Part shown: positions 35,548-42,742 of the stretch, in pieces | Layout of the letters: every line of letters starts with the position of its first letter | How positions within the stretch are numbered: the first letter of the stretch is position 1 | From: Sphingomonas taxi | Lineage (GTDB): Bacteria > Pseudomonadota > Alphaproteobacteria > Sphingomonadales > Sphingomonadaceae | Length of the DNA stretch: 64,000 nucleotides | Reading direction: 5' to 3' | NCBI GenBank assembly: GCA_003243195.1 | Contig: QFQI01000002.1 | Location: 521,410 to 585,409, forward strand | The notes under the pieces: generated by a model | What the model was told of the DNA's origin: nothing | Databases searched by the model: none | What the model saw: only the letters and a program-made list of their open reading frames with translations | Translations under genes and position numbers: made by a program

Positions 35548-36396
35548 TTACGCCCCCATGCTCGCGAGCATCATATAGGCGAGCCTGGCATTGTCGGGCG
35601 ACGGGCGCAGCAGACGGGCCTGCGCGGTGCGCGCTCCGCCGATCTGCCCCAGCGTCGACTGCGACCAGCTCAGCGCATCCGTCGCGCTTTCGCCATTGCC
35701 GGTGACGACGGTGGCGTCGTCGCCCATCGCCAGCGCCTGCGCCGCGAACTGCAGCGCGCTGCCGCCGGCATCGCTCGCGGCGTCGGCGCCCTCGCCCAGC
35801 TTGCTGGCGAACCGCTGATAGACCTGCGACAGCGAGCGGGCGGAGCCGTCGCGTTCGAAGAAGACGCTGCGGTTGGCGCGCGCGGCGGCGGGGAACACCG
35901 CGGCGGCGCTGCGATCCGGGTTGGACTGCATCGCCGACAGGAAGGTGCGCGCGCCGCCCAGCCCCAGAAAATGCGCCATGTACAGGTCGGTGCCGGTCGC
36001 CTCGCGCCCCGTCGCCGCCTCGATCGCGCTCTTGTTGTCGCTGGCATGCTCCGCCGCCATCAGCGCGGCGACCTCGGGATTGTTGCGCAGGGCGAGGATC
36101 GCCTCGCGATTGCCACCCGACACGGTGTAGCGCCCGCCGCTCTTCTGGATGCTGTCGGCCGCCCAGCCCAGGCCATGTTCGGCGCCATGCTTGTCGACCA
36201 CCGCCAGCCAGCTCTGGTCCAGGAACTGGTACAGTCCGCTTGCGGAGGAGGTGCCGGCGCGCGCGTTGGCGTTCAGCCCGCTCTCCAGCTTCGCCTGTCC
36301 GAGCAGATAGTCGAAGTCGATCCCGGTGCGCTGCGCGGCACGCTGGATGGCGGAGGTGACCCGCTGGGTGGAGGACGTGATCGCGGAAACGGTCAT
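35548..36396 (-). CDS. lytic transglycosylase (SLT family), flagellar
   Basis: A 282-residue protein with an N-terminal transglycosylase domain: GIDFDYLLGQAKLESGLNANARA holds the catalytic Glu, followed by SSASGLYQFLDQSWL and the AALMAAEHASDN segment. It presumably opens peptidoglycan for the rod, the job done by the C-terminal half of FlgJ in enterics; FlgJ here lacks that half. No classical signal peptide is visible, so export may use the flagellar gate. The ATG at 36396 is preferred because a sigma-54 promoter puts the transcript start at about 36398; a second ATG lies at 36405. Confidence 0.85.
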   Translation of the reverse strand: MTVSAITSSTQRVTSAIQRAAQRTGIDFDYLLGQAKLESGLNANARAGTSSASGLYQFLDQSWLAVVDKHGAEHGLGWAADSIQKSGGRYTVSGGNREAILALRNNPEVAALMAAEHASDNKSAIEAATGREATGTDLYMAHFLGLGGARTFLSAMQSNPDRSAAAVFPAAARANRSVFFERDGSARSLSQVYQRFASKLGEGADAASDAGGSALQFAAQALAMGDDATVVTGNGESATDALSWSQSTLGQIGGARTAQARLLRPSPDNARLAYMMLASMGA

Positions 36397-36409
36397 GCCC
36401 CGCATATCA

Positions 36410-36424
36410 GCAAGAGGCGTGCCA
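36410..36424 (-). promoter_or_regulatory. sigma-54 promoter of slt-flhA-fliA block
   Basis: Minus strand TGGCAC-GCCTC-TTGC is an exact match to the -24/-12 consensus. The predicted start, about 36398, is two bases before the ATG of the transglycosylase gene. Partial CCGG-rich dyads at about 36507-36530 upstream could be activator sites. Confidence 0.8.
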
Positions 36425-36434
36425 GATTTCCTTT

Positions 36435-36460
36435 GTCATCCCCGCCCGCGCGGGGATGAC
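36435..36460. repeat. palindromic intergenic element (copy 2)
   Basis: GTCATCCCCGC, a CCGC loop and GCGGGGATGAC form a perfect 11-base inverted repeat between flgN and slt. It may act as an attenuator or mRNA stabiliser. A degenerate copy lies in the fliP-fliQ gap. Confidence 0.75.
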
Positions 36461-36470
36461 GTTTACGCCC

Positions 36471-36785
36471 TCAGGCGTAGGCGGCAGCGGCCCCGCGCCC
36501 GTAGGCGCTGCCGGACTGACCGGAAAGAAGTTGCAGGCGGCGGCGGACATTTGCCGCCATCAGGTTGACGTAGATGCGGCACGTGTCGTTCAGGCGATCG
36601 GCTTCCTCCACCAGCGCGCGCAGCTCCGGCGTGGTCGGGCCGTCGCCCAGCGCGCGCAGCTCCTCGATCGCGCGCAGCTTGTTCGCGGTGGCGCGTTCCA
36701 GCGCGTTCATGTCGTTGTTCTTCAACGCGGCGATCTCGACGTGCAGCAGGTCGATCACGCGCACCAGTGCATCACGCCTTTTCAT
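36471..36785 (-). CDS. flgN: flagellar chaperone FlgN-like protein
   Basis: A 104-residue helical cytosolic protein (MKRRDALVRVIDLLHVEIAA, then ALERATANKLRAIEELRAL and LNDTCRIYVNLMAANVRRRL) matching the FlgN layout. FlgN holds hook-associated proteins FlgK and FlgL before export and can affect FlgM synthesis. Primary similarity is weak; the flgA-flgM-flgN order supports it. It overlaps flgM by 14 bases. Confidence 0.82.
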   Translation of the reverse strand: MKRRDALVRVIDLLHVEIAALKNNDMNALERATANKLRAIEELRALGDGPTTPELRALVEEADRLNDTCRIYVNLMAANVRRRLQLLSGQSGSAYGRGAAAAYA

Positions 36786-37074
36786 TGGGGGTCATCCAGT
36801 TGAGCTTGAGCGCGATGAACTGGTCGGCGATCGTCGCGGGCGACAGCGGGAACGTGCCGTTGGCGATGGCGCTCTTGATCTGCTCGACCCGGTTGGTGTC
36901 GACCGGCGCGCTCGCCGCCATGCTGGTGGCGAGCGTCGCGGGCGCGGTGGCCGGCGCGTTCGCCTTCGACGTCACCGCCAGATCGGTCACCGGCGTCGGC
37001 GCGAGCGGGCGCTGAACGCTCGCGATGCGCAGGTCGCTGGCCTTGATCGTTGAAGAACCTATCGTTTCCACCAT
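36772..37074 (-). CDS. flgM: anti-sigma-28 factor FlgM
   Basis: A 100-residue, largely disordered protein with the C-terminal sigma-binding signature VEQIKSAIANGTFPLSPATIA followed by DQFIALKLNW. It blocks FliA until the hook is finished and FlgM is secreted. Its own sigma-28 promoter gives a feedback loop. It begins MVETIGSS after an AGGTG ribosome site. Confidence 0.9.
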   Translation of the reverse strand: MVETIGSSTIKASDLRIASVQRPLAPTPVTDLAVTSKANAPATAPATLATSMAASAPVDTNRVEQIKSAIANGTFPLSPATIADQFIALKLNWMTPNEKA

Positions 37075-37107
37075 GTCCGCACCTGTGGCGTTTCGCTGAC
37101 ATGCGCT

Positions 37108-37134
37108 GAAACGGCCGTCCGTGGCGCGGCTTTA
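37108..37134 (-). promoter_or_regulatory. sigma-28 promoter of flgM-flgN
   Basis: Minus strand TAAAGCCG (37134-37127), an 11-base spacer and GCCGTTTC (37115-37108) match the fliC and fliD promoters. It lies entirely in the 68-base flgA-flgM gap, with a start expected near 37101 and a leader of about 27 bases. Confidence 0.8.
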
Positions 37135-37142
37135 GCACTTTT

Positions 37143-37652
37143 TTATTCGGGCCAGCCCGGCAACGTCGCGCGGCCCACGTCCACCGCCACCGCCTGGACC
37201 GGGCGCGTCGTGTCGGTGACGCGGATCATCACCCGCGCGCCAGCCGCGGCATCGGCCATCGCGACCCCCTCGCGCGTGATCGAGAAGCCGTTCGAGCCCG
37301 CCTCGATCGTCACCGGATCACCGCGGCGGATCACGGGGGCGGCTGCGACGGCGGGCAGCGCGGCGCCCGAGGCGACGCGCGCGGCCGGGGTGGCGACGGC
37401 GCGCGGCGGAGCGATCACCGGCACGAACACGCGCCACGCCGGTCCGGCGCAGGCGACCACCACCGCGTCATGCGCGTCGCTGCGCCACGACAGCGACACG
37501 GTGGGGCAGGTGGCGAGCCGCAGCCGCGCGTCGATCGGCGCGCGGGCGCCACCCTCGCTGCCGATCGGGCGTGCGGTGAAGGCGGCAACCGCGCGGTCGA
37601 GCGTGGCGGTATCCTGGAAGGCGAGCGAGGCGGCGGCGAGCAGGGCGATCAT
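37143..37652 (-). CDS. flgA: P-ring assembly chaperone FlgA
   Basis: A periplasmic chaperone for FlgI, 169 residues with a short signal sequence (MIALLAAASLAFQ). The C-terminal SAF-type domain shows the pattern VIRRGDPVTIEAGSNGFSITREGVAMADAAAGARVMIRV, then VAVDVGRATLPGW. Only the C-terminal domain is well conserved. It overlaps the stop of the motB-like gene (ATGA). Confidence 0.9.
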   Translation of the reverse strand: MIALLAAASLAFQDTATLDRAVAAFTARPIGSEGGARAPIDARLRLATCPTVSLSWRSDAHDAVVVACAGPAWRVFVPVIAPPRAVATPAARVASGAALPAVAAAPVIRRGDPVTIEAGSNGFSITREGVAMADAAAGARVMIRVTDTTRPVQAVAVDVGRATLPGWPE

Positions 37653-38176
37653 CGGGCGGTTCCTTGGGACGGGGCCTCGCCGGCGAAGGCGAGCGTGACC
37701 AGCACGTGGCGCGGACCGGGCGCGACGGCGGTGGAGAGCGTCAGGCGCGTGTCGGGCACCCCGCCGCGCACCAGCGCCGCGGCAACGGCGCGGGCGCGAT
37801 CGGCCGCCAGCACGGTGGCGCTGCGGGTCGCCGGATCGACGTCGCGCGCGCTGCCGTCCGCCGCGCCGGTGACGGTGAGCCGCACGCGCGGATCGCGCAG
37901 CTCACCGCGCGCCCAGTCGATCAGCGCGCCCGCATCATGCGGCAGCGTCGCGGCGCCGGTGGCGAAGCCGGCGATGCCGTGGCTGGCGACCGGCATCGCG
38001 GCGGGCGGCTCCGCGCCGAAGCCGGTGGCGATGCCGCGCGCCAGCTCGCCCGGGTTCATGCCCTGGTTGGCCTGCAACAGCACGAAGAAGCCGACCAGCA
38101 GCAGCGCCAGATCGGCGAGCGTGATGAGCCACACCGGACGCGCGGGTTCGGGTTCGGGCAGGTCGTCAATCGTCAC
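37649..38176 (-). CDS. MotB/OmpA-like protein, second stator pair
   Basis: A 175-residue protein with one membrane helix (VWLITLADLALLLVGFFVLL, residues 15-34) that contains an Asp (Asp22) where MotB has its proton-binding residue. A compact C-terminal OmpA-like domain follows, with VRLTVTGAADG and DRARAVAAALVRGGV. It is far shorter than canonical MotB (about 300 residues) and has only a brief plug/linker. The GTG start overlaps the stop of the motA-like gene (GTGA), with GGAGG upstream. Function as a torque unit is inferred. Confidence 0.8.
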   Translation of the reverse strand: MTIDDLPEPEPARPVWLITLADLALLLVGFFVLLQANQGMNPGELARGIATGFGAEPPAAMPVASHGIAGFATGAATLPHDAGALIDWARGELRDPRVRLTVTGAADGSARDVDPATRSATVLAADRARAVAAALVRGGVPDTRLTLSTAVAPGPRHVLVTLAFAGEAPSQGTAR

Positions 38177-38877
38177 GCCGCCTCCTCGTGCACCAGATGT
38201 TCCGATGGTTCGTCGGCGGGAACCGGGTCGAGCAGGCGCGGGTGGCGCCGGGCGCGCGGCGCCTCGCGGATGGCGATGGCGACCAGCGGCCCCAGCAGCC
38301 GCGCGCGTTCCGTCGCCTCGGCGCGGGCGGCGGTGCGCAGCCGCACCGCGATCGGCATCGCGACCAGATTGGCGAGCAGCGCGCCATAGAGGGTGGCGAG
38401 CAGCGCGATCGCCATCGCCGCACCGATCGCCTGCGGATCGCTCATCCGCGTGAACATCGCGATCAGTCCGATCAGCGTGCCGACCATCCCCATCGCCGGC
38501 GCGACCTCGGCGACCCCGGTCCAGCAATCGGCGGCGATGCGGTGCCGCTCCATCCGCAGCCGGCGTGCGGTGTCCAGCGCCTCCGCGACCGCGTCCGGCT
38601 GCGCGCCATCGACGATCAGCGCGACCGCCGCCGCCACGTCGGCATCGCGGATTACGCTGCGATCCAGCGCATGGACGCCGTGTCGCTGTGCCAGGCGGTC
38701 GAGCATGGCGATCTGCTCCAGCCGCGGTTCGGCGCGGAAGCGCCGCCGCGGCAGGATCCGCAGCGCCAGCAGGGCATGCGCGACGTCACGCAGCGGCGTG
38801 CGCAGTGCGGTTGCGAGCAGGGTGCCGCCCAGCACGATGCCGAGCGCGGCGGGGTCGAAGAGAGTCGCAGGCGTCAT
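38173..38877 (-). CDS. MotA/TolQ/ExbB-family protein, second stator pair
   Basis: A 234-residue member of the MotA group with helices near residues 8-25, 142-165 and 175-195. Conserved MotA landmarks are ALGIVLGGTLLATAL, VAPAMGMVGTLIGLIAMF (with the Pro next to the MotB Asp) and ALLANLVAMPIAVRL. The cytoplasmic loop lies at residues 40-130. It is the first gene of the motA2-motB2-flgA unit, which makes a flagellar role more likely than a Tol/Exb role. The start at 38877 is two bases downstream of the predicted sigma-54 start; a longer N-terminus is also open. Confidence 0.78.
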   Translation of the reverse strand: MTPATLFDPAALGIVLGGTLLATALRTPLRDVAHALLALRILPRRRFRAEPRLEQIAMLDRLAQRHGVHALDRSVIRDADVAAAVALIVDGAQPDAVAEALDTARRLRMERHRIAADCWTGVAEVAPAMGMVGTLIGLIAMFTRMSDPQAIGAAMAIALLATLYGALLANLVAMPIAVRLRTAARAEATERARLLGPLVAIAIREAPRARRHPRLLDPVPADEPSEHLVHEEAA

Positions 38878-38890
38878 GCCGCTCGCCATT

Positions 38891-38905
38891 GCAAGCGGCG
38901 GGCCA
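38891..38905 (-). promoter_or_regulatory. sigma-54 promoter of second stator pair and flgA
   Basis: Minus strand TGGCCC-GCCGC-TTGC has one mismatch to the -24/-12 consensus and correct spacing. The predicted start is two bases before the ATG at 38877, the same geometry as at the transglycosylase gene. It shares an upstream region with the divergent flgB promoter. Confidence 0.62.
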
Positions 38906-39007
38906 AATGCGGCCCAGGCCGGCGCGTGACGTGACATGCGCCGCGGCATGCCGGCGTTGTCCGGCTGTGGGGCGCGACGGAGGCAGGCCGGCGGTGCGCC
39001 CTCGCGG

Positions 39008-39037
39008 CCGGCAAGCCGGTTTGCCGGCAACCGGCAA
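39008..39037. promoter_or_regulatory. CCGGCAA cluster, candidate FlbD enhancer site
   Basis: Three direct CCGGCAA copies start at 39008, 39024 and 39031, and one inverted copy (TTGCCGG) lies at 39021-39027, creating the palindrome TTGCCGGCAA. The cluster is about 80-110 bases upstream of the flgB start and 130 bases from the motA2 start, right for an enhancer shared by both sigma-54 promoters. Confidence 0.65.
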
Positions 39038-39089
39038 GCCTTTGCCGCTGCGCCGCCGCGACTCGGTTCATCGCGCCCTGGCGGGCAAT

Positions 39090-39104
39090 TGGCACGCCCT
39101 TTGC
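39090..39104 (+). promoter_or_regulatory. sigma-54 promoter of flgB operon
   Basis: TGGCAC-GCCCT-TTGC is an exact match to the -24/-12 consensus. Transcription should start near 39116, leaving a 30-base leader with GGAGG ten bases before the flgB ATG. Confidence 0.88.
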
Positions 39105-39145
39105 TGATGGTCCCGTGCACATGTCGTGCAGGAGGTTCGGCAGCC

Positions 39146-39499
39146 ATGGCTGACGGTTTGTTCGGGGTTCACGGAGCAGCGCTGGAGGTGCGGGCACAGC
39201 GCATGGGCGTGTTGGCGTCGAACATCGCCAATGCCTCGACACCGAACTTCAAGGCGCGCGACATCGACTTCGGCCAGGCGCTGGGCGCGGTGGAGCGGCA
39301 GGACGGCAACGGCATCGGCCCTGATCTGGGAGGGGCGTTGAAATATCGCGTGCCCACCAATCCGTCGATGGACGGGAACACGGTGGAGCTGTCCACCGAG
39401 CAGACCGCCTTCGCCGAGAACGCCGTGCAATATCAGACGACGCTGTCGTTCCTGAACGGTCGCATCGGCCAGATCACCCGCGCGCTGAAGGGAGAATAA
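39146..39499 (+). CDS. flgB: flagellar proximal rod protein FlgB
   Basis: Rod subunit of 117 residues, exported by the flagellar gate. It has the family N-terminus (VRAQRMGVLASNIANASTPN) and the conserved C-terminal Q-rich helix (NAVQYQTTLSFLNGRI). GGAGG sits ten bases before the ATG. First gene of the rod-hook operon. Confidence 0.95.
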   Translation: MADGLFGVHGAALEVRAQRMGVLASNIANASTPNFKARDIDFGQALGAVERQDGNGIGPDLGGALKYRVPTNPSMDGNTVELSTEQTAFAENAVQYQTTLSFLNGRIGQITRALKGE

Positions 39500-39502
39500 G
39501 AC

Positions 39503-39913
39503 GTGTCCGCCTCGCCGATGTCCATCTTCCAGGTCGCCGGCCGCGCCATGTCGGCGCAGCTCACGCGGATGAACACCACCGCGTCGAACCTGGCCAATGT
39601 CGGCGGTGTCGCCGGCACGGAGGAGGCCGCCTACAAGACGATGAAGCCGGTGTTCCGCACCAGCTTCGACGCCGCCAGCGGCCTGTCCACGGTCGACGTG
39701 CAGCAGATCGTGACGGCGGGCGACAAGCCCACCAAGCGCTACGACCCCAATCATCCGCTGGCGGACAAGGACGGCAACGTCTTCGACGCGGCGGTCGATG
39801 AATCGCGCGAGCTGGTCGACATGATGGAGACCGCGCGCACGTACCAGAACAACGTCGAGGTGATGCAGACCGCCAAGACGCTGATCCTCGACACCCTCAA
39901 GATGGGCCGCTGA
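39503..39913 (+). CDS. flgC: flagellar proximal rod protein FlgC
   Basis: Rod protein of 136 residues starting at a GTG with GGGAGA upstream. The N-terminal MSAQLTRMNTTASNLANV helix and the C-terminal RELVDMMETARTYQNNVEVMQTAKTLIL helix are diagnostic; DPNHPLADKDGNV is the typical FlgC turn. Three bases after flgB. Confidence 0.96.
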   Translation: MSASPMSIFQVAGRAMSAQLTRMNTTASNLANVGGVAGTEEAAYKTMKPVFRTSFDAASGLSTVDVQQIVTAGDKPTKRYDPNHPLADKDGNVFDAAVDESRELVDMMETARTYQNNVEVMQTAKTLILDTLKMGR

Positions 39914-39915
39914 CC

Positions 39916-40632
39916 ATGAGCACCATTACCGCCAGCACCTCCGCCGCCGACAAGGCCGCGCAGGACGCGATCTACGCCGCCGCCGGCATCGCGCAGTCCC
40001 AGCCCAAGACCAACGCCACGGCCACCACCGGCAAGTCGACGCTGGGCCAGAGCGACTTCGTGCGCCTGATGACCGCGCAGCTGCAGTATCAGGATCCGCT
40101 GAGTCCGCAGGACAATACGCAGATGGTCGCGCAGATGGCGACCTTCTCGCAGGTCGCGGGCATCAGCGAGATGAGCAGCACGCTGGCGGGCATCGCCAGC
40201 CGGCTGGGCACCACCAGCTCGGGCGACGCGATGGGCTTCGTCGGGCGCACCGTGCTGACCGAGGGCAAGACCGCGTATGAGCGGACGACCGGCGGGATCA
40301 TGGGCGGGGTGGAGCTGACGAACTCGGCCACCGACGTCGACGTCACGATCACCGACAAGAACGGTGTCGCGGTCAAGAACATCCAACTCGGCAAGCAGGA
40401 CGCCGGCACCGTCGACTTCAGCTGGGACGGCAAGGACGACGCCGGCAACGCGGTCGAGAACGGTCCCTATACCGTCACCGTCGAGGCGGCGAACGGCAGC
40501 ACGATCGTCAGCGCGACGCCGCTGGTGTGGGCGCCGGTCGAAACCGTCAGCCTGGTGGCCGGCGGCGAGCCGGTCCTCAATGTCACCGGGGTCGGCAAGG
40601 TCGATCCCGCCGCGGTCCGCAAGGTCGCCTGA
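39916..40632 (+). CDS. flgD: flagellar hook cap protein FlgD
   Basis: Scaffold that caps the growing hook. The 238-residue protein has the conserved N-terminal LGQSDFVRLMTAQLQYQDPLSPQDN followed by QMATFSQVAGISEM, then an Ig-like/FlgD domain with WDGKDDAGNAVENGPYTVTV. Starts two bases after flgC. Confidence 0.95.
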   Translation: MSTITASTSAADKAAQDAIYAAAGIAQSQPKTNATATTGKSTLGQSDFVRLMTAQLQYQDPLSPQDNTQMVAQMATFSQVAGISEMSSTLAGIASRLGTTSSGDAMGFVGRTVLTEGKTAYERTTGGIMGGVELTNSATDVDVTITDKNGVAVKNIQLGKQDAGTVDFSWDGKDDAGNAVENGPYTVTVEAANGSTIVSATPLVWAPVETVSLVAGGEPVLNVTGVGKVDPAAVRKVA

Positions 40633-40659
40633 TCCCCCCATTTCCCAGGAGCATCCCCC

Positions 40660-41940
40660 ATGTCCTTCTTCACCTCGCTTTCCGGTCTCCAGGCCATGCA
40701 GACCGACATGTCGGTCATCAGCCACAACCTCGCCAACGTCTCGACCAACGGTTTCAAGAAGAGCCGCACCGCCTTCGCCGACGTCATCTCGTCGAACGTG
40801 TCGACCGATCCGCGCAAGATGATCGGTTCGGGCGTGTCGGTGAAGGGCACCGTGCAGCAGTTCTCGGACGGCTCGTCCAATCAGACCAAGAGCGCGCTGG
40901 ACATGCAGATCCTGGGCGAAGGCTTCTTCGTGGTGAAGTCGACCGGCCTGTCGGACCAGATCAACTACACCCGCACCGGCGCGTTCACGGTCGATGACAG
41001 CCGCAACGTCGTCGACGCGCAGGGCAGCTACCTGATGGTCTATCCGGTCGACAACGACGGCAACGTCACCGCGACCGGCGACAAGGCGCTGACCAACCTG
41101 CAGATCCAGCCGACCAGCGGCACCCCGTCGGCGACCAAGAACGTCGCGACGAAGGTGCAGGTCCCGTCGACCGCCACCGTTAAGGATCCCGCCCTTTTCA
41201 AGCGCACCGACACCTCGACGTACAACAACTCGGTCGCGACGCGCATCTACGACGCCAACGGCAATCCGATGACGATGACCAGCTATTACGTCCGCACGAA
41301 GGACGGCGAGCCCGGTGCCACGCCGCCGAACACCGGAACGTGGCAGGTCTTCACCTATGTCGGCGACCAGATGCTGACCCCGAAGCCCGCGACGGCGGCC
41401 GGGCCGGTGACGCAGACCTATGACACCAAGGGTGCGCTTGTCGCGCCGCTGACGGTCACGTTCGAGGATTTCATCCCGGTGTCGGGCGCCGCGGCGCAGG
41501 GGCTGAAGCTGGACCTCACCGGATCGACGCAGACTGCGGCGGCGGCGGCGGTCAGCAACCGCACGCAGGACGGCGTGGCGGTCGGCCAGCTCGTCGGCAT
41601 CACCGTCGACGACGCGGGCATCATCAAGGCCAGCTACTCCAATTCCGACATCGTGCCGCTGGGCAAGGTGGCGATCGCCAAATTCTCCGCGCCGACCGGG
41701 CTGCGCCAGGCGGGCAGCAACTATTGGCAGGCGACCGGCATCTCCGGCAAGGCGACGCTGGGCTTCGCGGCCGCCGAAGGGTTCGGCAGCCTGAAGTCGG
41801 GCCAGCTCGAAGGGTCGAACGTCGACATCACCGAGGAGCTGGTGAACCTGATCGCGGCGCAACGCAATTTCCAGGCGAATTCCAAGGCGCTGGATACCGC
41901 GACGCAGGTGTCGCAGGCCATTCTCAACATCCGCGGCTGA
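40660..41940 (+). CDS. flgE: flagellar hook protein FlgE
   Basis: Hook subunit of 426 residues. The N-terminal MSFFTSLSGLQAMQTDMSVISHN and ANVSTNGFKKSRTAF and the C-terminal SNVDITEELVNLIAAQRNFQ with NSKALDTATQVSQAIL are canonical for hook/rod proteins. The middle forms the FlgE D1/D2 domains (FFVVKSTGLSDQINYTRTGAF). GGAGC lies eight bases before the ATG. Confidence 0.96.
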   Translation: MSFFTSLSGLQAMQTDMSVISHNLANVSTNGFKKSRTAFADVISSNVSTDPRKMIGSGVSVKGTVQQFSDGSSNQTKSALDMQILGEGFFVVKSTGLSDQINYTRTGAFTVDDSRNVVDAQGSYLMVYPVDNDGNVTATGDKALTNLQIQPTSGTPSATKNVATKVQVPSTATVKDPALFKRTDTSTYNNSVATRIYDANGNPMTMTSYYVRTKDGEPGATPPNTGTWQVFTYVGDQMLTPKPATAAGPVTQTYDTKGALVAPLTVTFEDFIPVSGAAAQGLKLDLTGSTQTAAAAAVSNRTQDGVAVGQLVGITVDDAGIIKASYSNSDIVPLGKVAIAKFSAPTGLRQAGSNYWQATGISGKATLGFAAAEGFGSLKSGQLEGSNVDITEELVNLIAAQRNFQANSKALDTATQVSQAILNIRG

Positions 41941-41975
41941 TCCGGGATACGGGCGCCACGCCGGAGGGGATGTAA

Positions 41976-42728
41976 GTGGACAAGCTGGTCTACACCGCGG
42001 CGACGGGCCTGCGCGCGCACATGCAGGCGCAAGCCGCGATTGCCAACAACATGGCGAACGCCTCCACCACCGGCTTCCGCGCCGATCGCATGGTGTTCGA
42101 TCGGATCATCCTGTCCGACGGCACCACGCAGATGTCGGCGCGCCAGCCGACATCGGAGGAGGTGCGCGACGCCGACCGCGCGCCCGGCGTCGTCCAGCAG
42201 ACCGGACGGCCGCTGGACGTGGCGCTGGGCGATGCCGACAAGTGGATGGCGGTGCAGGCGTCGGACGGCTCCGAGGCCTATACCCGGCGCGGCGACCTGT
42301 CCGTCAACGCATCGGGCACGTTGCAGACCGGCGACGGCTTCATCGTGATGGGACAGGGCGGACCGATCACGCTGCCGCCCTATGATTCGCTCAGCATCGG
42401 CACCGACGGTTCGATCTCGATCGTGCCGCAGGGCGACAAGACCGGGCAGACCACCGTCGTCGACCGGATCAAGCTGGTGTCCAGCAAGGGCAGCGACACC
42501 GTGAAGGGGCTGGACAATCTGATGCGCGTGCGCGGCGGCGGCGCGCTGCCCGCCGATCTCGACGCGGAGGTGACCAGCGGCGCGCTGGAGGGCTCCAACG
42601 TCAACATGACCCAGGCGCTGGTCGACATGATCGAGAACCAGCGCAGCTACGAAGTGCAGGCCAATCTGCTGAAAGAGGCCCGCTCCATGGATGAATCGAG
42701 CGCATCGGTGATGCGCCTGCCGGGCTGA
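41976..42728 (+). CDS. flgF: flagellar proximal rod protein FlgF
   Basis: Rod protein of 250 residues, GTG start with GGAGGGG upstream. The start MDKLVYTAATGLRAHMQAQ followed by NNMANASTTGFRAD is the FlgF variant of the rod/hook N-terminus; the C-terminal EGSNVNMTQALVDMIENQRSYE closes it. It precedes flgG, the normal order. Confidence 0.94.
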   Translation: MDKLVYTAATGLRAHMQAQAAIANNMANASTTGFRADRMVFDRIILSDGTTQMSARQPTSEEVRDADRAPGVVQQTGRPLDVALGDADKWMAVQASDGSEAYTRRGDLSVNASGTLQTGDGFIVMGQGGPITLPPYDSLSIGTDGSISIVPQGDKTGQTTVVDRIKLVSSKGSDTVKGLDNLMRVRGGGALPADLDAEVTSGALEGSNVNMTQALVDMIENQRSYEVQANLLKEARSMDESSASVMRLPG

Positions 42729-42742
42729 GGAAGGATAAGCCG

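Noticed and set aside
33684..35705. 673-codon plus-strand frame opposite flhA
   Set aside because: Antisense shadow of flhA, low complexity.
38173..39147. Longer form of the motA-like protein starting near 39147
   Set aside because: The extension reads through the sigma-54 promoter and enhancer cluster and has no MotA similarity.
39751..41862. 703-codon open frame on the minus strand opposite flgC-flgD-flgE
   Set aside because: Antisense shadow of canonical rod/hook genes; composition is His/Arg/Gly noise.
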